Part shown: piece by piece, positions 45,501 through 54,115 of the stretch
Position numbering within the stretch: the stretch's first letter is position 1
Layout: each line of letters opens with the position of its first letter
Assembly: GCA_963931925.1 (NCBI GenBank)
Contig: OZ007570.1
Span: 64,039,370-64,103,369, forward strand
Direction of reading: 5' to 3'
Origin: Onchidella celtica
Taxonomy: Eukaryota > Mollusca > Gastropoda > Systellommatophora > Onchidiidae
DNA: 64,000 nt
Notes under the pieces: generated by a model
Database searches by the model: none
What the model was told of the DNA's origin: nothing
Seen by the model: the letters and a program-made list of their open reading frames with translations, nothing else
Position numbers and translations under genes: made by a program

Positions 45501-48500
45501 ACTATCATGAATTTTTAACATAATCTTAGCTGTTCAAGCTCTGAGATAGGACAGAACTGAACTTGGGAGAACAAAGACAAAGGCAATCCCTGTTAAATAA
45601 GAGTTTTGACCCTTGCTTGCACAATTGCATGTCCTGTCAATTAAATGGAGAAAAAGCAAGAAATTCTGTATGGCTTCTATCCCTATACATGTATCATGCT
45701 TAAAGCCTGTCTACAGTGGTGGGTTTTAGGAATAGGGGCAGTAGGGAAAGAACTCCTCTGGCTTTCCTGTTTCCCGCTCAAAAAGTTTTTTGTTTAGACT
45801 GGCCTGTTTCCGCAATAAGAAGAGACCGTCAACGTTTATTTTGGTCATGTGACTGAGATGGCCACTGTTGGACCCTCACTCATTGAGCAAAAGAGTTGTT
45901 TGGTTCAGTTTCTCAAGGTATGATTTCAAGGCATGAATGTGAAACTAATCTGACATTTCAAGGCCTTTATAACTTGCTAAAATTTCAAGAGCCTTGGTTC
46001 TTGCCTGCTTGTTATAGTACATGGGCTATCCAGTATATATCTTTTTGTGAAAACCTCATGGACAGTACGACTGAATGCCAATTTACATGGAGGAGGTTGT
46101 CATGTGATGATTAACCTTTCCTAAATCGGAATGAAACTAGGGCTGATTGATTCTATTTCAGTTTTTCAAGGGGAAATCAGAAAGGAAATAGGAAAGGGTC
46201 AGATTTCATTTTCAATTTCGGATCAACAATACACTTTGTGCTAAAATTCTTTCTAAAATGGAATTCCTAAAACCTACCGGTGTAAACGGGCCTTTAAATT
46301 AGCAGGGTCTGAGATTCAACACGAAAGTCAACATTCCCAACTGAACTTACGAAAGATGGTACTCTAAGAAAATGTATTTTTCCTTGTGCAGTACACCGTG
46401 AACTGCAGCATTTCCAATGACTAACTTGACTGTGACTTATTTATATTAAGACCCCTCTTTTTGCCCACAGTAAAGAGCCAGGTGACTTGCTGTATTGTCC
46501 ACAAGTAATCCAGGTCTGATCAGATGGCATTTATATAAGAAAATTCCCACATAAGATTTAAATGTCAATACAAGATCTATATAGCCATTATAAGTGTTCT
46601 GAATGAAGAACAAGTTGTTTTAAAACATATTAAACAAAAACAAAAAAAAACTTCTGACAAAGGCAAAACTGGTCTTTTCTTTAATTATGTGCAAAATTGG
46701 CGATCCTAATTGATTTTAAATTCTAACCACACTAGACTGATGACATATGTCCTTATCCAAGACATCCCTGGCATCAAATACTGAAGCTGTTTTTAAACGT
46801 GTAGAATGTTTTAAATATTGCAGGTTTCAAAACTTAATTACGTTCCTGTATGCCCATTCATATGGGAAAGAAAAAAATAATGCGCTGAATGACAAGTGCA
46901 CAAGCCAAAATGACTAGCATGTTAGAGACCACTATTGCCAAAGCTCTTTTTTGAATTCAAAAATGTCTTCATGCTCAGAACTTTCCAAGATCTACCCTGA
47001 AACTCAACATTAATTACATATTATCTCTTCTTACTTCCCTGAATAAGGGGCTTCCATAATATTAAACTTTTTTATCAGCACAGCTTATGGGTGTGGTATA
47101 TGCTATCGAGATAAATTGTTCTGCCATGTCATGGCCACAAAGTTGGCTAGCTGTCAACAACACCAAACTCCTACATTCTTCAGCACACAACAGAAAGAAT
47201 ATATCTCAGCGTCCTTCGAGATAGCAGACAAGATTTCAATGACACATAAATTTCATAGATTGTGACATAATTTGACACATTAGAAGATTTGGCAACATGC
47301 ATCAAGCATGAAAAAATAAGTTTAAAACGCATTACTTATTGACATTTGTTTAGTAATTTTTTTGAAGATACCCTATTACTACTAAAATTCTCATTCTGAT
47401 TATCTATTTCCACCCAAAAATACACAGCCATTTCTGCATCTATACAAGCCCAACTTTTTGTGCAGATTCCATTCAGTCTGAAGTGGTGCCTTTTGAACAG
47501 TTGGTGCAATCAGAGAGCTGCCACCAGCCCATTGAATCACTCCCTTTGCAGCAAACATTCAAAGGGAGCCAATCAAGAGAGAAAAGCGGCTGTTATTCTC
47601 CCCTCATGTGTGAGCCCTACCTAGGGAGAAACTACTAAAGCTACAATTTGGACTTGTAGCTCAAGCCTCTGACACAAGTGGGTGCCATCATAGCCACTGA
47701 CGTGAATACTTCTCCCTTGGACTTAATAATCTCAGAACACAGAATTCGTTTTGTTTGTAGTTGAAAAGCAAAGAACTCTTAATCTCTCAACAGGTGACCC
47801 AATGGGTCACAGGGTTGTCAAGCACATTTACGAGACTACTAAAAACTCTCATCAGTGATGAGCTCATCCTTTCAAAGACCAGCAGCACCCTCTGATAAGT
47901 TACAATAGTATTAGTAATGTTTGAATATAGCTTACCGCCTGCTCAACACGAACATCCTCCTGCACGCGGTCAATGTAATCCTGGCCTTTGAGTATGCGGT
48001 TATATACACATTGGGGGCGAAACCTTGCATGCTGGTATGCTGGGATATCATCTGGTCTCCAGAATTTCAATCCCAATCCACAGTAGAAACACCTGGCACA
48101 GTCAGCATACCCTGCACAGGAAAGAGATATAAACTTTGAATTAATAAACGTGCCCATTTGTTCAACAGTGATCTTACCCCACTTCAGATGTTTCTTGAAC
48201 AAACTGAATTTAAATTTAAACACTTTTTCTCTTTGGCCCAGAACTTCATTCATCAAAAGATTGGAGGGTCTTCTTGCTCATAGAATTCTTTCATATTCCA
48301 AGAAAAGAGGAGTTGGACCACTTTTATATTCACAGGTAACATGTACAAATATATCACATCTTGTAGTGACACAAAAAAGAACGGCAAAGACAGGAAATTT
48401 AACAGCTCATGAACCTAGAAAAAGACTGCTAGAAAAACTTACCAAACTGAATACATTAAAGTAAACCTTTAAGAAAGAAAGGAAATGAACACAGACACAT

Positions 48501-51500
48501 GATGATGTCAGTGACTCGCTGTGAGAAATGTGATACAGAATGAAGTTGGGACATTAACAGCTGATAACAAGTATAACAAGAAATTTTTCTCAGTTGGAAA
48601 TATTTAGAATCAGTAGAAATATGATTTACAATGCATTTTCACTCCCAAAAATGCAGTTTTCCTTCAATTTCTGTCTTGTGGATAAACTTTGTGGAAATGA
48701 GTAACTGTATGTAGAGGTAACATTTTGTCCTGTCTATGACTGCTATTATGAACATTTATAGTAACTTATATAATTTGTCTCTGTTTGCAAAATGAATATT
48801 ATACATGTGTTTCAAAAAATCCCTCCCTCCCTCTCTCTCCCTTCATTCCATTGCACCCACGTGACTTTTTTTTTTTTCTTCTTTACAGCCAGTGATTTTC
48901 TCTGGGTAAAAATTCCCAGAGAATTTGTTTCTTTAACCTGTGCATTTTCCTCAAAATATAAACTACTTAAGCTGTGCAACGTATGTGTTGTCGCTATGCT
49001 GCAAGACTACCGTAACTAACATTTCGAAAATTTAACAGGACAGCCAAAAAAAGTGATTCTATTTTGCTAATTGCCGCTAGCAATTTCTAAAGGCAATGGA
49101 CTTGATTATTGCAACATCATTATTTATAGGAATTGAGCTACTTGTTTTTGACACAGGGTGCGTCATTGATTTTCAGACCCAAAGAATGAAAAAAGTGATT
49201 TTGGCCAAAAATGTTAGTTACTTAGTACAGGAGTCTCGCAACATAGCGACGATGTGATGAAAATCGTTTTCTCTACGGTATAAAATTCAAAACTGGCAAT
49301 CACATGAGGGAGTAGAAAAAGACCCATTCAAGATCAAAGGAGTAAACATACATGGGGAGGAAGGGATGGAAAGTATGGGCCCTCTATCCCATTAAATCAC
49401 CTGCATAAAAGAATCCGCTTGCCACCAGGTCCTCAGGCCGATGCGAATGTTGAACACTCCAGCCCGCAAAGGTCTGCATTCTGGCTTGAGCAGTGGCATA
49501 TTGTGGGTAGGATGCGTGTCTCAGGTCAAAGGTAGGCTGCAGCTGTGCACCACCTACAGCCCCTCCTTCTGGTTCATTAATGTCATTTCTTGCCGCATTG
49601 CTGGTGCCTTGAATAGCAATGCTGGCCATAGCCATTGGATTCCTGGTTGCTGAGGTCAAAACCTGCCACTGTCTCGGAGGTTCAGTGCTCTCTTGGTTCA
49701 CAATGCCACCTGACAGGTCATTTAAATCTCTTGGTAAGCTGTTGCTGCGACCTCTCATTGGCCCTGCAGCTACAGACATCTCAGAATCATCGTTTGAATC
49801 TACTCTGTCCACAGCAGAAGCATCATGTGTCTCTTCTTCCCCTGTAGCATATTGACCTGAACCAGATGCATAACCACTAGATTGCTGATGGCTTATATCA
49901 GGCTCTTCCCTATGTTCTGAATGAAAAGGTATTAATGTTCCATACCAGCGAAAATAAGCTGATAAGTCTTCCTGGTTCAGACCTTCAGTCCACACAGATA
50001 ATGGTCTGTTGGTCTCCATGCGGCGGCATGTATGATGATGCACCCCTTCTTCAGGTGATGCTGAGTCAGAGTTTGGACATTCTTGACCACAACTGAAACA
50101 GCAGATACGTCTTCCTGCATCCACAAAATAAAAGCCAGACTGAGCTAGCTGGGTAACCCAAACAGTACGACTTTCTGGGAATTCAGAATAATTAAATGAG
50201 CCAAGGCGGAAAACTTCATAGTTCATTATACTGGGAGGATGTCGACCTCGTTCCACTGGGTACAAATATATGTCATGAGGAAAGGTGTTTTCAAACCACT
50301 GAAAGTGGTTCAAACCAGTGCCCCTGGAGAAGTCAAGAAAATTGTGTACTGACTTGAGCACTGACCAAGGTTTGGAAGCACAGACTGGAGAAAAGCAAGG
50401 CATAGATTTCTCTTTCAACAAGCTGGGATCTCTTAGAGGCTTTGGACTTGGACAACAGCTCCTTTCCTTTGGATTATCAGTAACTTGTTCTGTTTCTCTA
50501 TCCATTTTCCTTGACAAGTATCTTCTTGTACTGAGTGCTTGCTTTCTAAATACACGCAAGAAGTCTCTCTGGTCATCAGACTGCACCATCTCCTTAGGTA
50601 ATAAAATCAAATATTTTTCAGTCGAACATTTTTCAATAGATCTCAATCTAACTGTGGGTGATTTTTTAAATGTAAAACTGCTTCTTGGTTCAGGCAAAGA
50701 CTGATCTGTTGATTTCAAAGACCAAGTTTTCTTATTAGAAATGTCCTCTCTGGGTTCTTCTATCCTTCCATCTCCTATGTTTTTCTGAGTCTCTACATCA
50801 TGTATCAGATAGTCATGTGCAATTCCTTCATCACACTTATCCACAAAATAATATGCGCGTCCAACAGTGTCAATTACATCAGGCGGCTGCAACAACTTTT
50901 CACCAAGTGAAATGTCATCAAGATATAAATCACTTTCAGTGGTACTTAGACTTTTGTCCTGGAGATCTATAGTTTCATCTTTTGTTGCCACTTGGCTAGG
51001 TCCACCAAATGGCTTTTCATCAACAATTAAAGGGCATTTCTTAATTTCTGTTACAGATTCAGGAACCTGCAGCGCATCAAAGTTCATTTTAATCAATAAA
51101 AAGAACAATTTCAATAAAGATACTATTATATCCACAAAAGGTAAAGATGACGAGTCTTTGCATTTAATAACCATCTGCTTTGATCTTCCTATACGTTTAT
51201 GTGATACAGTGACTTTTTTTCTTGATGACACTGATACATTCTCTTCAGGCAGAGGTGATGGCTTTTCACTTGATACTAGTAGACGGTTTATTTTTATTAA
51301 GTCACATTTCTGCAGTGATGACCCTTTACACTGATATGATTCAGTGTCTTTATTTCTTCTACTCAAATGAGAAATGTATCGACAAACATAATCTGAAGCT
51401 GAGCCACAGTTGGTGTTTACTGTTAAAGATTCCCAATCTGTAACTCTCTTAGGCTTTCTGATCCTGATATCATATTTATAATTACGTACAATGCACAATA

Positions 51501-51909
51501 ATAATACTTTTGTTGATTTCTCAGTGTAACTGTCACCAAGGTGCACGTGGTCACTGTACAAACAGCCACTCTTGCCAGAAGCACGCAATCTACAGATAAA
51601 GTCTGTATATATACATTCCTTTGAAGACTTCTCAATCTTCAATTTGTGTAAAAAGTCAGCTGGAAATGATTCCATATCAGCAAGAACAAGAATCAAGTCA
51701 TATTCTCCAATGACGTATTGCCCCAAAACCTTCTGCAGATCCCTTAGGTTTCTGTTCGAATAGTTTTCAGTTCTTTGGGATCTCACAAAGTTGCACCAGA
51801 ATTCCTCATGCGTATATGCTGGTTCATACCAACACCACCAAAGGTCAGAAATTTCAATACTGCGATAAAAAATTCCAAAGTGTGGCTCCAGATTCTCAGG
51901 CACTGCCAT
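30264..51909 (-). CDS. Inhibitor-of-apoptosis protein (BIR-BIR-UBA-RING) with long novel N-terminus
   Basis: IAPs bind and restrain caspases through BIR domains and ubiquitinate partners through a RING E3. Six coding exons (51,909-49,401; 48,111-47,936; 45,446-45,353; 44,183-44,073; 33,503-33,336; 30,544-30,264) total 3,339 nt and join in phase to 1,112 aa. Residues 1 to about 560 match nothing I recognise. BIR1 (about 562-632) is degenerate. BIR2 (about 803-875) has intact C844-x2-C847-x16-H864-x6-C871 ligands. A UBA-like helix bundle covers about 933-975. The C-terminal RING has perfect IAP spacing: C1065-x2-C1068-x11-C1080-x-H1082-x3-C1086-x2-C1089-x6-C1096-x2-C1099, ending NIFLA. There is no CARD. 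An acceptor 27 nt before the ATG implies a non-coding first exon. The 10.6-kb intron 4 and 2.8-kb intron 5 hold many mobile elements. Confidence 0.9.
31283..32937 (+). pseudogene. RTE reverse transcriptase, 5'-truncated but open
   Basis: About 550 codons are open without interruption. Visible motifs are NSKAPGKDNL, WRGITLLSIPSK, EQAGFRKG, DFEKAFDSIH, GVRQGCVMST, the catalytic FADD in LDFADDLALL, YLGSII, then the basic RRWRW and GRRKRGRPKATWRR tail. The endonuclease domain is missing. The frame also reads upstream to 31,240, but that part is flanking host DNA beyond the target duplication. Confidence 0.88.
31283..32944 (+). mobile_element. 5'-truncated RTE-like LINE of a second family, in IAP intron 5
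   Basis: A 12-bp target duplication (acccaagtccat) at 31,271-31,282 and 32,945-32,956 defines the ends exactly. The element carries only the reverse transcriptase half and finishes in a (TAG)n tail (aatagtagtagt). It is antisense to the host IAP gene. Its protein differs clearly from copies A and B while keeping the same C-terminal signature (KRRWRWLGHVLRKEANSIT), so it is a separate RTE lineage. Confidence 0.9.
33268..33335 (+). repeat. SINE 3' tail (AAAGCGC ... GCGCTATATAAA + (ATT)n type) abutting an IAP splice donor
   Basis: The sequence tgtaaagcgcatagagcg ... ggatatgcgctatataaaa is followed by (ATA)n. This is the conserved tail of a widespread invertebrate SINE class. The microsatellite ends exactly at the donor of IAP exon 5. 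Sister copies are at 44,814-44,890 and 41,853-41,932. Confidence 0.75.
33336..33503 (-). CDS. IAP coding exon 5 (end of UBA, acidic linker)
   Basis: It follows an acceptor-like tttaaag and encodes RENLVRDILDDVLTQFG, the last UBA helix, then an acidic Gly-rich linker to ITAQP. Its donor reads gtattattatt: from the third intron base it is the reverse complement of a SINE (ATT)n tail. Confidence 0.88.
34295..35397. mobile_element. Non-autonomous piggyBac-type element
   Basis: It has terminal inverted repeats ccctcgtcctgcg and cgcaggactaggg (13 bp, one mismatch), and both ends abut TTAA (34,291-34,294 and 35,398-35,401). CCCT ends with a TTAA target are diagnostic of the piggyBac superfamily. 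The right end has an internal copy of its subterminal sequence (cctcccgcagga at about 35,318 and 35,380). No transposase frame was found, so the 1.1-kb element depends on an autonomous relative. It lies in IAP intron 4. Confidence 0.85.
36666..38200 (-). pseudogene. Nested gene with SH3/chromo-like C-terminus, frame disturbed
   Basis: A short first coding exon (38,200-38,188, MDDF plus one base, donor gtacgt) can join an exon starting at 37,181 after acceptor ctctcatag (DDEQMACLRASLLAQGKGRR). Conserved-looking sequence then continues in a different frame to a stop at 36,666. That part has an acidic linker (ETTDEEDSTAESDDVSELDD) and a barrel-like domain (GMWVAVFYDQDFCIGQVIDI ... FVWPVSEDIASVDAHYIF). 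The frame changes near 37,060-37,090, so this is a pseudogene or contains a sequence error. The domain resembles that of the gene at 6,631-7,271. It sits on the same strand inside IAP intron 4. Function unknown. Confidence 0.45.
39251..39743. mobile_element. Insertion in the left arm of the inverted repeat
   Basis: This 493-bp segment is absent from the right arm and is bracketed by the heptamer cagtttg (39,244-39,250 and 39,744-39,750). That is consistent with an insertion plus a 7-bp target duplication. No terminal inverted repeat or coding potential was seen; the type is unknown. Confidence 0.45.
40057..40330 (+). repeat. Degenerate tandem repeat, period about 71 bp, four copies
   Basis: Each unit contains TTTATCTCCCATTTTGT, ATCATGGGACA and ACCAAGAAAA in the same order, starting near 40,057, 40,128, 40,198 and 40,269. 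It occupies part of the spacer of the long inverted repeat. Confidence 0.75.
41853..41932 (-). repeat. SINE 3' tail, minus strand
   Basis: On the minus strand it reads gagcatttattgctcgcac ... cgctatataaaataataat, the same terminal motif as the other two SINE tails but with a different body. Confidence 0.6.
42008..42051 (+). repeat. Left terminal repeat, 21-bp spacer
   Basis: CACGGCT at 42,008-42,014, 21-bp spacer to 42,035, shared block at 42,036-42,051. Confidence 0.8.
42487..42882 (+). CDS. RAG1 N-terminal-like protein of the N-RAG-TP-like element
   Basis: The open frame has 131 codons from a TTG; no ATG precedes the conserved part, so the start or an upstream exon is unresolved. The conserved stretch begins LCEKYCKIEHHEGHIHVERL. 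A basic linker follows (KQQKRQKRKPKK), then FENDILLAFGVSITRDLNHI and HSSTICYSCLAMIGNIK. This lines up with the vertebrate RAG1 N-terminal region around [20 protein letters not shown] and FCHNCWSIM, including the C-x2-C pair. In RAG1 this region binds zinc and is not catalytic. A donor-like gtagta at 42,843 suggests that the last codons may be intron. The assignment rests on motif order and is fairly strong but not proven. Confidence 0.65.
   Translation: MLTIFENVRLNRGASVPVFVCLPPVTSSLCEKYCKIEHHEGHIHVERLHKLGRTCGGGTLSKQQKRQKRKPKKCKDFENDILLAFGVSITRDLNHIHSSTICYSCLAMIGNIKRHAFKGSIVNARKLAQGS
43032..43436 (+). CDS. Thr/Ser-rich open frame in the N-RAG-TP-like element
   Basis: A 134-codon frame starts at an ATG. 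It is rich in Thr, Ser and His, with a loosely repeated TCEDTxxT motif (STCEDTAPTQT, TTCEDTTLTENT) and ends LSPTRPLRHILSPEP. It lies downstream of the RAG1-like frame within the same terminal repeats, so it may be a second exon or part of the same protein. I see no homology, and no single intron joins the two frames cleanly. Confidence 0.3.
   Translation: MFNHDITGHNPMTQKSTCEDTAPTQTMACTIQDAIHHDITEATSATLHDTSSLSVICSTTCEDTTLTENTPSFSSGLNEAELSGSHIATSTPHKPIKVMIDSNTSPAFKLDRLFSQSFELSPTRPLRHILSPEP
43979..44012 (-). repeat. Right terminal repeat, 11-bp spacer
   Basis: Read inward on the minus strand: CACGGCT at 44,012-44,006, 11-bp spacer (44,005-43,995), shared block at 43,994-43,979. Confidence 0.8.
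44073..44183 (-). CDS. IAP coding exon 4 (UBA-like domain, first part)
   Basis: It lies between acceptor tgtacag and donor gtaggt. It encodes GNEELPEMNSEMALAALEDG and the helix WSRAAVARAINHIINEFG, matching the UBA region of cIAP/XIAP-type proteins, which binds ubiquitin chains. Confidence 0.85.
44814..44890 (+). repeat. SINE 3' tail (AAAGCGC ... GCGCTATATAAA + (ATT)n type)
   Basis: The sequence ttttgtaaagcgcatagagc ... ggatatgcgctatataaatg is followed by (ATT)n. It closely matches the copy at 33,268 and lies in IAP intron 3. The SINE head could not be delimited upstream. Confidence 0.75.
45353..45446 (-). CDS. IAP coding exon 3 (Ala/Pro linker)
   Basis: It lies between acceptor cttcag and donor gttagt. 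Thirty-one codons of Ala/Pro-rich linker (NAGNIAQQVEPALPAAAAPA...) sit between BIR2 and UBA. The phase fits both neighbours; support is otherwise compositional. Confidence 0.75.
45704..46293. mobile_element. Non-autonomous DNA transposon with GGTTTTAGGAAT ends
   Basis: The left end reads agcctgtctacagtggtggg then ttttaggaat; the right end, reverse-complemented, reads aggcccgtttacaccggtag then gttttaggaat. TTAA sits outside both ends (45,700-45,703 and 46,294-46,297). The element is about 590 bp and non-coding, in IAP intron 2. The superfamily (piggyBac-like or Harbinger-like) is uncertain because the duplication can be read as 3 or 4 bp. Confidence 0.65.
47936..48111 (-). CDS. IAP coding exon 2 (zinc half of BIR2)
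   Basis: It lies between acceptor cctgtgcag and donor gtaagc. It encodes GYADCARCFYCGLGLKFW and PAYQHARFRPQC, the complete C-x2-C-x16-H-x6-C zinc site, followed by a charged helix ending VRVEQA in phase 0. Confidence 0.93.
48983..49256. mobile_element. MITE with long terminal inverted repeats, in IAP intron 1
   Basis: The 274-bp element has ends of about 40 bp that are imperfect inverted copies: left gtgttgtcgctatgctgcaa ... gtaactaacattt, right aaatgttagttac ... tcgcaacatagcgacgatg. It is non-coding and sits about 150 bp from the end of the large IAP exon. Confidence 0.75.
49401..51909 (-). CDS. IAP coding exon 1 (novel N-terminus, BIR1, start of BIR2)
   Basis: This 2,509-nt exon encodes residues 1-836 plus one base. 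The N-terminal 200 residues are rich in Trp and aromatics (DLWWCWYEPAYTHEEFW) with two hydrophobic strands (YDLILVLADME, VLLLCIVRN). A Ser/Lys-rich, probably disordered region then runs to about 540. BIR1 follows (NYEVFRLGSFNYSEFPESR ... GFYFVDAGRRICCFSC). The donor gtgatt at 49,400 splits the Gly codon inside BIR2. The reading frame runs on to a stop at 49,384, past the donor. The preceding acceptor (catatttcag) puts the exon start at 51,936. Confidence 0.9.
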
Positions 51910-52648
51910 AGTTAGTAACTATTTCATTGTCTTCCACTGAAATATGTTCAAAACTGTTATTACTCACAGAAAACATACAGGTAAAAACTTTGTGGCTTCT
52001 TTCTGTCCTTCATTCATTATTCAATGCTATTCTATTAATCAATCTTTTCACTCCCTTCCTGTTTTCAAAGTTCAATCAGTTGTCTGCCATTACTTCTGAA
52101 AATACCACTTCAAATGTCTGAATGAATCACATAACCAAGATTTGTACTGCAGAATGTTAGGTCTCTGATGATACCATGTAAAGATCTGTGCAGTCAGGTC
52201 ACATCTCTTTGGAGGAGCTTACATTTCTTGAAAAATCATGGATTCATCGTAACTCTGAAAATAGAAAAATGGGGAAACGATACAGCATATATGTATTTAA
52301 TTCCAGAATTTTCCATATCAGCTAGGCAAATCTGGTACTGTCTTTGCATCATCAACCAGATGGGAACTGGCTGATCCCTCTCTACAAAAGGAAGCAACAT
52401 TCTGAAATGTTGCATCCAAGGTGCCACGAGACCCACAAAGTGTGCTGGAAACTGAGAACCACAAAAGTCCTGGGTGGGAGAAAAAGAAGTATCATTTATA
52501 CATAAAAACAGTTCTCACAGGATAGGGTATACATGTACCTATATGTGTGACGCTCCAGGAAAACCCGTCGGATGACGCACAGACTGCATCTGAGATACAG
52601 GCCTACAAGGTCATTTTTCGCAGTTTCCCGGTTACTACATCTGACATT

Positions 52649-53870
52649 CATCACAATAGTGCACCAGTTTCATGATGGCATGCAAGCTGCAGTCAAAAGC
52701 AACGGCAGTGTTTCAGAGCCCTTTGCTGTCACAAATGGGGTAAAACAGGGTTGTGTCTTAGCCCCAACTCTGTTCAGCATCATGTTCTCTGCAATGCTAC
52801 AAGAAGCCTTTAGCTCTCCTCCTCAAGGGGTAAGCATCAAGTACCGAACTGATGGCAGTCTATTCAACCTCAGGAGACTTCAGGCAAAAACCAAAACCAA
52901 AAGTACTCAAGTCTGTGACCTACTATTTGCTGATGATTGTGCACTTCTGGCACACGATGAGGATAGCATGCAAAACTGTGTTGATAAGTTCTCTAGTGCC
53001 TGTGACAACTTTGGCCTCACAATAAGCACAAAGAAGACGGAAGTGCTCCATCAGCCTACTCCAGACGACAAGTATTCTGTGACCCCAAATATCAAAGTCC
53101 ATGACAGTCTTCTGAAGGTGTCGGAGAACTTCACCTATCTTGGCAGTACACTGTCTTCCGCGGCTCGTGTTGATACTGAAATTCTCTCAAGAATCAGCAA
53201 AGCCAGCTCTGCATTTGGCAGGCTTCGAAAGAGAGTGTGGGATGTTGCCGGCATTCGCACAGACACTAAGCTGAAAGTGTACAATGCTGTGGTCCTTCCC
53301 ACCCTACTCTATGGGGCTGAAACCTGGACAGTGTACCAATCGCATGCCAGAAAGCTAAATCACTTTCATCTGGCCTGCCTTAGAAAGATCCTAAGGATCA
53401 AATGGCAGGATAAAATTCCAGACACTGAGGTCCTCAATCGTGCCAAGGAATTGAGCATCTTCTGCCACCTGAAAAAAATTCAGCTACGTTGGGCAGGACA
53501 TGTTGTCAGAATGCCCGACTCCAGACTCCCTAAGCAAATCTTCTTCTCTGAGCTCTCCAATGGAACGAGGAATGTTGGGGCCCCAAAGAGACGTTACAAA
53601 GACACTCTCAAGCAATCACTGAAGGCCTTTGCCATTGATGTGAGTGAGTGGGAAAAGCTCTCGCTTGATCGTGCAAATTGGAGGGCGGCCCTTACCAGAG
53701 GCAGCAAAGCATGGGAAGCTGACAGAGTCCAGCAGGCTATCAAAAAAAGAGAACGGCGCAAGAAAAGGCCCAGTGGTACTGAACCAACGGAGCACTCTTG
53801 TCATTTATGCGGAAGGGTCTGCAGGGCAAAAATAGGACTTATCAGTCACATGAGAAGCCATAAGTCATGA
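52649..53870 (+). pseudogene. LINE reverse transcriptase C-terminal part, open
   Basis: About 406 codons are open: FAVTNGVKQGCVLAPTLFSI, the catalytic FADD in LLFADDCALLAH, GLTISTKKTEVLHQP, FTYLGSTLS, LLYGAETWTVYQSHARKLN, LRWAGHVVRMPDSRLPK, then the zinc finger C-x2-C-x12-H-x3-H (LCGRVCRAKIGLISHMRSH) and stop. The sequence before 52,649 in the same frame is flanking DNA. The N-terminal endonuclease and the first RT motifs are missing, so the copy is dead on arrival but little decayed. Confidence 0.88.
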
Positions 53871-54011
53871 AAGAACAGTCTTTCCATTCTGTCCTCTGTG
53901 TCCTTTAGTTCTCTTTATTGTCCATGTGTTGAAATTCTCAACAATTTCTGTTCTTTATTCCTCTGGTGTTGTTAAGGTCATCATCATACCTGATGGACAA
54001 ACTATTATTAT
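52649..54011 (+). mobile_element. 5'-truncated LINE with C-terminal zinc finger
   Basis: A perfect 13-bp target duplication (tacatctgacatt at 52,636-52,648 and 54,012-54,024) defines the insertion. A short 3' UTR ends in an (ATT)n tail after a family-typical gtcatcatcatacctgatgg. Only the last third of the original element is present. It lies just upstream of the IAP coding start, in its 5' UTR intron or promoter region, in the opposite orientation. Confidence 0.9.
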
Positions 54012-54115
54012 TACATCTGACATTTTAAATGGTCATATCTCAAAAATTATTTGAGACATTGACTTCAAATAAAAAGCAAAATACACAGAAAATGTCCCTC
54101 TTTCATAATAGTTGT

